Source of the DNA: Intoshia linei
Lineage: Eukaryota; Orthonectida; Rhopaluridae
Assembly (NCBI GenBank): GCA_001642005.1
Contig: LWCA01000524.1
Span: 1-24,691, forward strand
Length of the DNA: 24,691 nt
Reading direction: 5' to 3'
The notes beneath the pieces are model-generated. The model was not told the origin of the DNA. It was given only the letters and a program-made list of their open reading frames with translations, and did not search any database. Numbering within the stretch: position 1 is the first letter of the stretch; the number at the start of each line of letters is the position of its first letter. Made by a program: the position numbers and the translations under genes. Below are positions 1-9,700 of this stretch, in pieces.

Positions 1-195
1 AAGATGGTAGTCTGAAGGTGCAATATCTGGTGAATATGGTGGGTGCGCTAATACTTTATAATTTAAGTCCCTTAAAAAATTACGGTTTTTTTAGAAGTAT
101 GTGGTTTAGCATTGTCATGATGCAATATTATTTTACCCCTATTGAACATTCTAGACCTTTTTATTTGGATAGCTTGGTTCAATTTTTCTAATTCA
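1..195 (-). pseudogene. mariner transposase fragment (catalytic region), frameshifted
   Basis: Read on the minus strand, this stretch gives the central catalytic part of a mariner-family transposase. The segment ILHHDNAKPHTSKK (about 79-132) carries the family's HDNA-P-H block around the second catalytic aspartate. After a one-base frameshift near position 80 the reading resumes as LAHPPYSPDIAPSDYHL, the block that contains the third catalytic aspartate in mariners. Upstream, ELEKLNQAIQIKR fits the helix before the HDNA block. The similarity stops near position 195, so the N-terminal DNA-binding half is missing, and the C-terminal end runs off the window. Active mariner transposases are about 340 residues, so this is a dead relic. 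The family call is strong; the exact left boundary is unknown. Confidence 0.88.
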
Positions 196-252
196 AAGGA
201 AACTTAGCATCTTTCAGTACATCTACATTCACAGTAGACCAAGTCCTCACCT

Positions 253-656
253 TTACTCTTTGAGGCCCTGAGAGTCTAAACTATAACACAATAAGGATGA
301 AGTTCTTAGCACTTCTGAACTGTCCTTCAACATTTCCCTGTCCATTCCCCCCTTATGGTATTGACTGACCAAGAAGTTACAAAATTTTCTAGCAGAAGTC
401 CACTTAAGTATTCTTCTTCCCAATCTCGTAATATCAATCTTAAGATCTGCCTCAGGACTCACCTTCATAAGTTTTTCTTTGCTCACCTCAGAAAGCTCAT
501 CGAAAAATGTGACCAACGCTTCACAGTTATACTCACCAGATCTCTGACAATTTCGTTTTGAATATTTAAGTCAGCCACTCTTTCCGGTACAGCTGCAGCT
601 GGAGGCACTACATTCACATTAGCATTATTTCTTCTAGCAACTCATCTCTGTTCCAT
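253..656 (-). pseudogene. broken ORF of unrecognised, possibly repeat-derived protein
   Basis: Two minus-strand reading frames join into one protein-like stretch if a single-base frameshift near 518 is allowed. The upstream part (656 to about 520) starts with an ATG, has an in-frame TGA at codon five, and then reads through a Pro/Ala segment into VADLNIQNEIVRDL. The downstream part (516-253) is 87 codons, beginning near TFFDELSEVSKEKL, and ends in TAA. The composition is soluble, charged and helix-like, unlike the surrounding AT-rich DNA, and the stretch is clearly more GC-rich than its flanks. I do not recognise the family. It directly abuts the mariner relic, so it may be part of another mobile element or of a host gene captured and decayed here. 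It is not functional as it stands. Confidence 0.5.
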
Positions 657-1581
657 TGCTTTTTGATAATAGATATTATAGTAATTTAACAATTTTCAAT
701 TAAGTGAGTTGATAATTTTGATTTGATGATCTTGTAAATTTGTAACAAAAAGCTTTATTGTGTAAATTTTTATATTTTTATAGTGTTATAATACTCGCTC
801 GAAAACTAATTCTGGACCTTTATTCATGTACTCCACTCGTTTGGTGATATTTAAATCAGTATTGATGTTCATTGGCATTGGTCTAATCAATTCAACCGTG
901 ATTAGTTCACAATCTAGCCAATTTTTTACTGTGTTGACACATATCCTAACAGCTTTATATGGCTTTTATTTGGAACTTGTGTCCATATGTATTAATTATA
1001 ATTATTTAGCTTTATTTATGCCATCAAAATCTACAAAATCGAATCAAGATCAAAGGTTGGATATATTATTATTATTTAATTTAATCAAATTTCCATGATG
1101 GTGACGTAACTAATAATATTTTCATATATAAAATATGCCAATGTAAAGTTATTAATAATTATATGTTAAATGGAATAGTATAAAACAAACTTAAAAAGGT
1201 ATTCATACATACTTTTGAAAAAAATTAAATTGTGAATTATTTTTTTTGAACGAATAGTTGATGTTATTAATTATAAGTTAGTTTTAAAAATATCGTAGTT
1301 TGAACGGTATTTTTACAATTTTGATTATCAACATTTTTATATTTACATAATTGGTATTTTTATCAATATTTTGGTAGTTAACCCATTTCTTTTTCAGATC
1401 ATTTGCATCATACGCATATAATGTCAGTTGTCACAGTTTTATAAACGGAAATTACGAACACAGTTAATTTTTGTTGGAGTGTCATGGGAGTTATATATAT
1501 TTTTATAAATACAATTGTCAAATAAAACAAACGGCTATAATGATGTTACAAAATTTAATAAAAATTACATTTTTGAATTAA
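657..1581. other. AT-rich stretch with no supported gene
   Basis: This is AT-rich sequence with homopolymer runs and no recognisable protein. An open frame of 90 codons at 826-1098 on the plus strand is hydrophobic and has no family features. In DNA this AT-rich, an open frame of that length is expected by chance. No RED/IK upstream exon could be identified here. Confidence 0.5.
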
Positions 1582-1882
1582 TTATTTTTTAAGTGTGACT
1601 AATGATAGTTTTTTAGATATTTTTATTTCATTTGAACTTTTCCAATAGTTTTGACTTGTGAAAACAGTTTCTTTACTATCCTTATTGATGGAATATTTTC
1701 TTTTTTCAATATTTTTTAAATTGGTTGGACAGTTGAACGTTTGTATATTTTCTGAATCATCTTCTACAAAAATAAGTGTGAGTCTATGTGATTCGCTCAC
1801 TTTACGCAATCCTGTTGTGGAGTTTATTCTATAGTTGGAAATATGTTAATATACTTTTTAAAGATTACCTCTTTTCTGGCAT
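1582..1882 (-). CDS. small two-exon gene, 86-residue hydrophilic protein of unknown function
   Basis: The model is exon 1 at 1882-1869 (ATG, 14 nt), an intron at 1868-1829 (40 nt, GTAATC...TATAG), and exon 2 at 1828-1582 ending in TAA. The splice restores a codon split 2+1, giving MPEKRINSTTGLRKVSESHR at the start and an 86-residue product. The protein is charged and Lys/Ser/Asn-rich, with a short hydrophobic strand (LTLIFV, about residues 21-26) followed by an acidic patch and a basic C-terminus. No signal peptide or membrane segment is visible. I do not recognise the family. In favour of a real gene are the phase-correct splice, canonical GT-AG ends, an intron length matching other introns in the window, and better codon texture than the flanks. 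It lies on the strand opposite RED/IK, 367 bases from that gene's first visible exon, perhaps inside one of its introns. Confidence 0.5.
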
Positions 1883-2249
1883 TTGTAGGTTAGTATTAAT
1901 GTATTACAATGCTGTGAAAAATGTAAATGATATTTTTTAGTATATAAAGGTAAACAGTTTAATTTGCGATGTTTGATAAAGACTGCGCAAATTTATCATA
2001 TTGTGTACATTTATAGTTTTTCATATACGTATGCTGGACTATACGTTTTATTTTGTGTTTTAAATCCAAATTTATTGTGATGTTACACATCGGAACATTT
2101 TATGATGTGGTGGTAAAAATATTCTCATACATTTAACAATGTTCATTTTAATAATGAAAATGTTGACAACTAAACATGTTTCACGGGCCCATTTTAAAAT
2201 AAGCATATACAATGTATTATACATGTATGTAACAACTTATATTTTTTAG
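1883..2249. other. region between the small minus-strand gene and the RED exon
   Basis: AT-rich sequence with no supported coding region. Its right end (about 2240-2249) is a T-rich tract closing in AG, which acts as the inferred acceptor for the first visible RED/IK exon. The left part would hold the 5' leader and promoter of the minus-strand gene. No clear TATA or initiator element could be assigned. Confidence 0.45.
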
Positions 2250-2861
2250 TATATATCCAGGATTAGATGATTATCATCCAGAAATTGAAAAAAATCTGAA
2301 ATCAGAAAGATTACCTGCCCACAGTGACCAACATAACAGCTTTGTAAAACGACATTCGTACTTTGGAAAAATGGAACCAGAGGAACCTATAAAAGATTCA
2401 ATCGACAGTGAATTTATTAATCGAATTAAAAAAATGAATCAAGAATCTACCAATAAAAATACAGAACTTACCAAAAAGAAAAAAATTTCTAAAGGTGCCA
2501 CCGATGATACTATGAATTATATGGAATGTTACCCTGGAGCAGCAGAGTGGACTGAAGCATTGGGTGACGACAGTGAGGAAGAAGTTGACTTTTCTAAAAT
2601 GGACACTGGGTCTAGAAAAACTACATTGGGTCGATGGGATTTTGTCGACGAAGAACAATACCACAAGTACCAATCCAAACGCGAAGCCATGCCCAAGTTA
2701 GATTTTTTGTATTTTTTTCATTTATTTTTAGAGCTGCGTTTCAGTATGGTAAAAAAACATCAGATGGTCGTAAAACCAGAAGAACAAAAAATAAAGATAC
2801 TAATGCCTCCACTGATAAAGAATGGCAAAAAATTCAAAAAATTATTGAAAAACGTTTGTAA
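2250..2861 (+). CDS. IK: protein RED (IK cytokine homolog), C-terminal exons, partial
   Basis: RED/IK is a nuclear spliceosomal protein that works with SMU1 in activation of the pre-catalytic spliceosome. Two exons are visible, 2250-2696 and 2732-2861, separated by a 35-nt intron (GTTAGA...TTTTAG). Joining them restores the family block MPKAAFQYGKKTSDGRKTRR; without the splice the frame runs into an unrelated tail. Other family landmarks are KRHSYF, the ECYPG block, an acidic stretch leading into EEVDFSKMD, LGRWDF, and the final IIEKR. The first exon opens at an AG acceptor in phase 2 with YPGLDDYHPE, which fits the conserved DIGDYVPS-like segment. About 190 residues are covered, compared with roughly 550 in animal RED. 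The N-terminal RED domain was not found upstream, so its exons lie outside the window or this is a gene fragment. The frame is intact with no inactivating change. The terminal extension after IIEKR is missing compared with vertebrates. Confidence 0.88.
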
Positions 2862-4190
2862 ATTTGTAGTAAATTGTTACCCTATAAATTTTTTGTTTAT
2901 TGTAATCTATACATGTTAATGGAATAACATTAATTTGAAATTGGAAATTATTTTATATATTAGCTGTTTAGAAAATATTTCCAAACTTATTTATACCTAA
3001 CATATTCTACTCTTCAATTTATAATTAAATAGAATAGGTACTGACAATACACTGGACCTTAATAAGAAATTACATTACATATTTGTTATTTTTATATTAA
3101 AATGCCTAGCTCCGTTTTTAAATCGTTTCTAATATGAAATTATCAAAATCAAAATTTTTACAACAAAGGATGCTTCACTGTATGGTTTAATATAAATTTC
3201 CATTTATGAAATTATCGCATTTACAGTCGGAACATGCTACGAGTTTTAAAATTATTTTATTAATATGGATTATTTTCAATTACAGTTTTCCTTTATAACT
3301 CGTTACTCTTGGTATTTATAAAATATTAGCAAGATGGAGAATTTAAAACTATAGAAACAGCAGATATTACCTTTAAAATTTAAAGTAAATTAAACCTTAA
3401 ATGACAATAAAGTGAATTGTAATATAAAATAATTAAATCAAAAAATCCATTTTGACAACTGAAATTGATTATTTCTTTAATTAATAAATATTTTCTAAAA
3501 ATTAAATTTGAATTAAAAAATGAATTTAATAAATAGTAAATCAGTAAATGGAATATAAAGACAATTTTTTCTAAGCGTAAAATACAGATTCCTTTTTTAA
3601 ATAAATGTATTCACCATCTTCTTTATTGAACCTTTAAGTTTTCGATTTAGAAAAATTTTAAATTTCAACGTGACATAAAATTTTCAATTTTTATTTAAAT
3701 TGAAATATTTGAAAAATATTGGTTGATAATATATTAAAAATTATTTTTTAATCATCTTAGTGTATGCATAATATCTGATAACTATAAATATGATGAAAAA
3801 TTATTTGATCTACATTAGGGTATCACATTTTTTTAAATTTTTAGAATTTAATGGGCGATTAGTAATCAATGTGTGTATTTTTAAAATAGAAGCACTATGT
3901 CGCCATTAAAAATATCTAATGATACTTATCCGAGTTGCGCTCATCATTTTAAATATCCTTTTGAAAATTGTATAGAAAAATTTAAATGTAACTTTATTTT
4001 TTGCAAAAACATCATTGCGATAAGTTGTCATGGTTTATATTTTATGGTCTTAACACCCACGCTTAACCATACATTTCAATTTTTAAAATTTGATTCTAAC
4101 TCGATTTTTGTGGTTGTTATCGACGTTCAAATTTCGGTTATTTATGCAATAATTTTATAGAAGTTTTCAAAATATCCTTTCAAATGTAGT
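2862..4190. other. intergenic AT-rich DNA with a repeat fragment
   Basis: No supported gene. A segment at about 3665-3750 (containing GAAAAATATTGGTTGATAAT) matches parts of the modular repeat copies near 18,880 and 20,930, in the same orientation. An 87-codon open frame at 3897-4160 has several cysteines but no signal peptide, no splice support and a length expected by chance, so it is not called. Confidence 0.5.
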
Positions 4191-4194
4191 CACT

Positions 4195-4640
4195 ACATTG
4201 ACTGTCCAAAAAATTTCAAAACAAAAATTATAAGTCAGATTTTTGCGGTGCAAAAAATTTGTATAAATTAAAGTAGTTTAGCTAAAAATCTGTGTTTGTT
4301 TGTTTGTCTGTTACCATTTATTAAAGAAAGTAATATGCGTAGAGTTATAAGAATATCAATGTCTAATAAAGTTTTTCGAGGCGAGGTTTTATTGTCAATA
4401 ATTGAGTTATTCAATGTCAAAGACCCAAATAATTTTTTTTTAAAAATCAAACCAGTCCTAGAATTTAAAAAATTATTCAATTATACAGATTTTAAAATGA
4501 TGAATATTAGGATAAATTTCATTTAAAAATTTTTATATTTTTATGGCCAAAACCCGAAATTACCTTTTTTTATATATGAAAAAATTCCTAGAATTTTTAT
4601 AGAACTTTCATTCTGGGATAGTTTGTTTAAATTATAAACA
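4195..4640 (+). repeat. modular repeat family, degenerate copy
   Basis: This is a degraded copy of the repeat family seen at 4691-5045 and 9184-9430. It has the order seen there: a TTTGTTTGTCTGT-like tract, a block with AATATGCGTAGAGTTATAAG, then a GACCC block, an AAATCAAACCAGT block, CAGATTTTAAAATG, and a GGCCAAAACCC block. It lies in direct orientation just before the better copy. Short open frames that cross it are not believed to be genes. Confidence 0.55.
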
Positions 4641-4690
4641 TTATATGTATTGCAACCTCATTTTCAAAAATTTTCAAAGTTTTGAATCAA

Positions 4691-5045
4691 ATCCTAATTT
4701 ATATAATATGCTACCCAATTTTTATTTGTGTGTGTCTCTGTTTGTCCTACTTTCTATAAATAACTACCCGTCTTAGAATTTTATAAAGTCCACATTTCAA
4801 TTACAGTTTTTTCCTGGGGGTGTTGACAAACTTAATTTCAACCTCCCAATTTCACATCTTACGGGTCAAAAACCACAGTTTTTCCTCTTTTTGAAAATCA
4901 AACGAGTTGGAGAGTTTAAAAAAATATATACGCTGATACGGATTTTAAAATCCTAAACATTACCATAAATTTAAATTTAAAAAAACTATATCTTCAGGGC
5001 CAAAACCACAAATTACTCTTCTTTTTTATTGAAAACAGCACATAC
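4691..5045 (+). repeat. modular repeat family, copy with intact terminus
   Basis: The copy starts with the family terminus ATCCTAATTTATATAATATG, followed by a GTGTGTGTCTCTGTTTGTC tract. It then has the blocks CGTCTTAGAATTTTATAAAG, GGGGGTGTTGACAAACTTAA and ACGGGTCAAAAACC, and a second module ending in CAGGGCCAAAACC. The same blocks in the same order occur at 9184-9430, and in reverse orientation at 20,815-21,652. No coding capacity is visible. Confidence 0.75.
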
Positions 5046-6750
5046 ACATACTACACATAATAAGTTACGAATTGTAACATATTAGAAAATATTATTATAA
5101 TGTTAAGATGTGACACGTGAAAAGGATAATGTACCAATAATATTTTCAAAAATGAACGAACGCAATCAGTGTCGTTGAACGATCATCCAACGAAATTTAC
5201 AATACAATGGCGGAAACTTAAATATTTCATTATTTTTATGGGTTAATTGTTCTGAATTATTAAGTATTTTATAATGTTTTTTCGTATCGATTTTCAGCAT
5301 TGATATGTAATTTCAAGAAACGTATATCTGGTGTTTATTCGGTATTAATTACATTGAATACAATTTTGTTGGCAGCTGGACCCTTAAATGTCAAATAATG
5401 GATATTTTTACTAACAACGCCTAAAACTTGATCTATCCAAATACATGTATGTATAATTGAATATTATACATTATGGATGGACAGAAAGGAGTTGAGAATC
5501 TATTTGCATCATTGTGATGTGTTTATTTGAATTTTAGAAATTATAGTTTGAACCTCATCATATCTTTGGTCGTTTAGTAATCAGTTTTAACGATATGCTG
5601 AATAAAATTTATATCTCATCCTTCGAACCCTTATATTTTTATATAATTTTTAATATATTACTAAAAAAATGGAGTTAATCTACACAAATTACCAAATCCA
5701 TGTAGATTGATGCAATTTAAAATATACGTATATGTATGTGCTATAATATTTCAAAATTAATTGTAAATACGGTTATGACAAAGATTGCCTAATTTAAACA
5801 AAATGATTATTAATGTAATTGGATAGGTGGTTTTCAAGTGAATTTAGTAAATTAGGCATATAGTCGAGTCAATTATGGAATAGAGATTAAAATAACAAGT
5901 GTCAAAAAAATATCGATAAATTATTAAAATGTTTGCGCTTTAACACTGTATACGAACATTGTTAAATAAAGAATCAGATTTGGTTGAGTTGTTGGATTGA
6001 TAATGATACAATATTCAAAATAATTTGTATTATACGTTGAGGCATAAAAACAATTGTACTTTTTTTACAAAAGACGATAAAAGTCTGGAATAGAAAATTA
6101 CAAATTTGCAAGCAAGATTAAATACTAATGTGTTAAATGTTAAAAAGTCAATCCGAGTTACTCAAGTTAAAAAAAGGTTGAAAAGTTTACAAAAGAATAA
6201 TTGGAATAAAAATAAAATGATTTTCTTTGTTTATTTGGAATATGTGGGTAAAAATGATATCAACATTACGCTTTACTAGCATTTATTACATAGACCATGT
6301 CAGCAGTTCTGAACTATAAAGCACTAGTTGCACAAATTGGCGAATCATGATTAATTTCAAAAACTGTAAACAAACTAAAGAAATGGAATAAAAACACTTT
6401 AATCAATGAATCAAAAAAGTGATTTGAAATGCACTGTTGCATTGATACTCTGTTAGATTGTCTCCAAATTTAATTATTGGTCAATAAAACATTAAGAACG
6501 ACACGTACCATTTTTTATTGCACTATCAAAAATGAATATAATATTGTTGTTCACATTTCTTTAATCATATATATTAATAGGCGTGGTTAAATTTATAGAT
6601 TAATTGAATCGACAATAATTTTATTACGTAAACCCGATTGTTTATTATTTTCATTTTATATATTGTATTTGACTTTGTGATTAATACTTTTCATTTTCCA
6701 CAATGTTTAGTAGTGAATTTTAATAATATTAACATGTTGATTGTTTAAAT
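5046..6750. other. upstream region of the T-box gene, no supported coding
   Basis: About 1.7 kb of AT-rich DNA before the T-box start codon. It should hold the 5' leader and proximal promoter, but no core promoter element could be assigned with confidence. A CACGTG E-box occurs at about 5113. Around 6090-6480 there are short broken frames, lysine-rich and coiled-coil-like, that might be relics of a transposase. They contain several stops and are too weak to classify. Confidence 0.4.
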
Positions 6751-9700
6751 ATGGAAAAGGAAAACAAAATATCTTCTAATGTTAAAGCATTTTCAATATC
6801 TAATTTAATGAATTTGAATACTAAGAACCAATCTCATGATATTGATCATGGTGGTAAAGAGTTTGAACATGATTTAAGTCATACCAGCAACTCTGATTCG
6901 TGTCAATTGAACAATGAAACGTGGCACGGTAACAATAATTCATTACGCGTCTCAAACAGCTCAAATTATGAGATGCAAGCGGATACTAATTGGAATTTAT
7001 TGACCGATGCATTTCAATTACGTTCCGTCTATCCTATCACATATAATCCTTCTCTGTGTATAGACATTTCAAATTTATTACAAAATTATAATCAATCTAA
7101 AAAATATTTACAAATTCATCAAAACCTGCAACAAAATTTACTTAAACGTTCTATAGGTCAATTGTTAAATAATAACTCTAATAAAACAAAAACGCAACAG
7201 TTAGTAAATTATTCTAAACCTATTGGTAATTTTTATATTGTTTAAAGTGCAATATTGTGATATTGTATATTGAATACGGTCTTGTCCGGTTTAGTCATTA
7301 CTCGGTAATGATGAAGATTAATATATAACCGCCAAATTTGTTGAAAATTATGTCAACATTAGCGGCACAACAATAGTAACTAACACTTCTCAGTCACAGT
7401 GTGTACTTTTTGACATGTATGAACATTTATATTGATTTATGATCGCTGATATTATCTTATTTTTCATTAAAATTTCGTAAATATTTTTAATCAACTTTAT
7501 GGAGTTTAAGTGAATCAATTTCATTGTGCATTTAAATTATTGTTTATGACTCATTATTCAAAATTTAATAATTATTATTCAACTCTTTTCGTGATGATTA
7601 GGGTGATTCACATATTGGCATCTTTATTTGAGGTAGGAAAAATTAGTCTACAATGTGTATTAGTATTACAAACATCATGTTGACATTTAAATTCGGCAAA
7701 ATTGTGCCGATGAGTTGCGCATCACGTTTAAAGTTTTTAAATTAATATTAATTTGAACTTAATTATTTTAGATTATTATATAATTTTTTATAAATCTTAC
7801 GCAATATAATTATTAATATAATTTTAATGTAAATTTAACATAAATGTTTGTTTTTAAAGTGCCATTCAAATGAAATTCACACAAATACTGAGAGGGGTAC
7901 GTTCTGTGGGTGTATTTATTATCGGAAAAGTATCTCAATATAACATTGTGCTGTTTTATATAAAACTTGCTTTGGGTCAATCTAACTTTGTGATCTATAT
8001 TTTCTCACATGAAGAATATCATAAAATTCTAAGTATAATTCAAAATATTCATTCAAACATTCATTCTGAATATCATTCAATAAAAATATGTCTAAGTCGG
8101 GATATATATAAAACTGTGAAATGTACACATTCCACGGGCAAATCGTGGAATGTATACATTTCATCAGTGTTTCCCCACCTTTTAAGTGTCATGCCCCACT
8201 TTTATTTTTACGAAATTTCTACGGCCCACCATGATTTATAACAAAAATTTTTAGTCTATCAAGAATATGCGAATTTGCCAAAGTTTAGTTTATCTTGTTC
8301 AAAAATTATCATTTTTGTAAGTTTACCCGGTAAAGTTTACCACTGTGTTTCAATAGTAGTTATAAGTTATAACTTTAAAGTTAAATGTGATAAATTCCTG
8401 ATATAAATGTGATGTGGTCAATGATTACTAATCATCATTGTAATCAAAAACACATAAAAATACCTCTAAAAATATATATAAATTTTAATAAAAATTGAGC
8501 TTATCAATGAATTTGTAACAATAGAAAATCATTGATAACTAATCAATTATTTTGTTTTCTAAAATTTTTAAAGCCCAACCAAATATTCACAAGCCCCACT
8601 CAAATTTTCTAAGCCCCACGTTGGGAATCACTGCATTTCATGGACCAGTCGTAGAATGTGTAAAATTTTTATTTATATCTTAATTTTGGGTTTTACAAAT
8701 TTTTTTGAACCAAACTTTAAGTGGGGTTTTTCTAGAAACTTTCTTTTAAACCAAATTTTTTTTGAACCAAACTTTAAGGGGGGTTTTTCTAGAAACATTC
8801 TTTTAAACCAAATTTTTGTTGAACAGAACTTTGCAGAGGGGTTTTTAAGATTTTTTTTGAAATTTGGTTCAAAAAGATTTTTAAATAAAAAACCCTTAAA
8901 GTTCTGTTCAAAAATATTTCATAAAAACTCCCCATAAAGTTTGGTTCAAAAAAAAATCTTAAAAACATTATTGAATGTTTGGTTCAAAAAAAATTTCCTA
9001 AAAACCCTTTCAAATTTGTCTCAAATTATATCTAAAAAAACCACGATAAAGTTTTGTTAAAAAAAATTTCTACAACCCAAAATTAAGATATAAATGAAAA
9101 TTTAACACATTCTACGACTGGTCCATGAAATGTGTACTTTTTACAGTTTTACACATTCTATATAACATATATGTTATAAATATATCCGTACTTATATAAT
9201 ATGCTACGCGATTTTTATTTGTGTGTGTCTCTGTGTGTTCAGCTTTATTTAAATAACTACGCGTCTTAGAATTTTATAAACTTCACATTTTAATTACAGT
9301 TTTTTTCCGGGGGTGTTTGTAAACTTAATTTCAACCTCCCAATTTCACATTTTACGGGTCAAAAACCTCAATTGTCCTTTTTTTGAAAATCAAACAAGTT
9401 GGAGAATTTAAAAAATATATACGATGATACTGTGGTATAATAAAAATGTGCCCTCGGCAGAGCTAGGTGCTGTTAGTACGTAGTACATTACAGTCAACCT
9501 AGAACCATATTATATTGCTACTCTTTTAGTTTTGACTTATTTTTGACTTTCGGGTAATCAAGCATGGTAGGTTCGGCTCGGCTCGATCTGGCTGAATAAA
9601 TAACTAAGACGCTCTGCATATATAAATTTTATTTTTTGATGGGTTAACATTAAATAGTTAATAACGAATCCAACAGTAAATAATTTCTAACATTAAAATT

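Larger units (their letters stand above)
8110..9150. repeat. foldback element with long inverted arms, interrupted by a hAT MITE
   Basis: The left arm starts at AAAACTGTGAAATGTACAC (8110) and pairs with the right arm ending GTGTACTTTTTACAGTTTT (9150). The inner arms are long and well matched: CATTTCATGGACCAGTCGTA at 8634 against its reverse complement ending at 9132, continuing through AAATTTTTATTTATATCTTA. The central part contains about 59-base tandem units (8701-8820) built on TTTTTTTGAACCAAACTTTA and AAACCAAATTTTT, with reverse copies on the other arm. The left arm carries an extra perfect-looking small hairpin (8117-8163). The left arm is split at CATTTCAT by a separate 469-base element. 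It has no coding capacity and sits inside T-box intron 1. Confidence 0.75.

Noticed and set aside
826-1098. 90-codon plus-strand open frame
   Set aside because: Hydrophobic, no splice or family support, and of a length expected by chance in DNA with this base composition.
2398-2673. 91-codon minus-strand frame
   Set aside because: Shadow of the RED exon on the opposite strand.
3897-4160. 87-codon frame with several cysteines
   Set aside because: No signal peptide, no domain, and the length is within chance; the surrounding DNA is repeat-rich.
6090-6480. Lysine-rich broken frames resembling the coiled-coil part of THAP/P-type transposases
   Set aside because: Several stops, no catalytic or zinc-binding motif, and the similarity is only compositional.
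7870-8241. 123-codon frame in T-box intron 1
   Set aside because: Its second half is a hairpin and the end of a hAT MITE, so the frame is a composite of intron and mobile-element DNA.
8656-8937. 93-codon frame with repeated FEPNFK-like units
   Set aside because: The repetition simply reflects the 59-base tandem units of the foldback element; it is not a gene.
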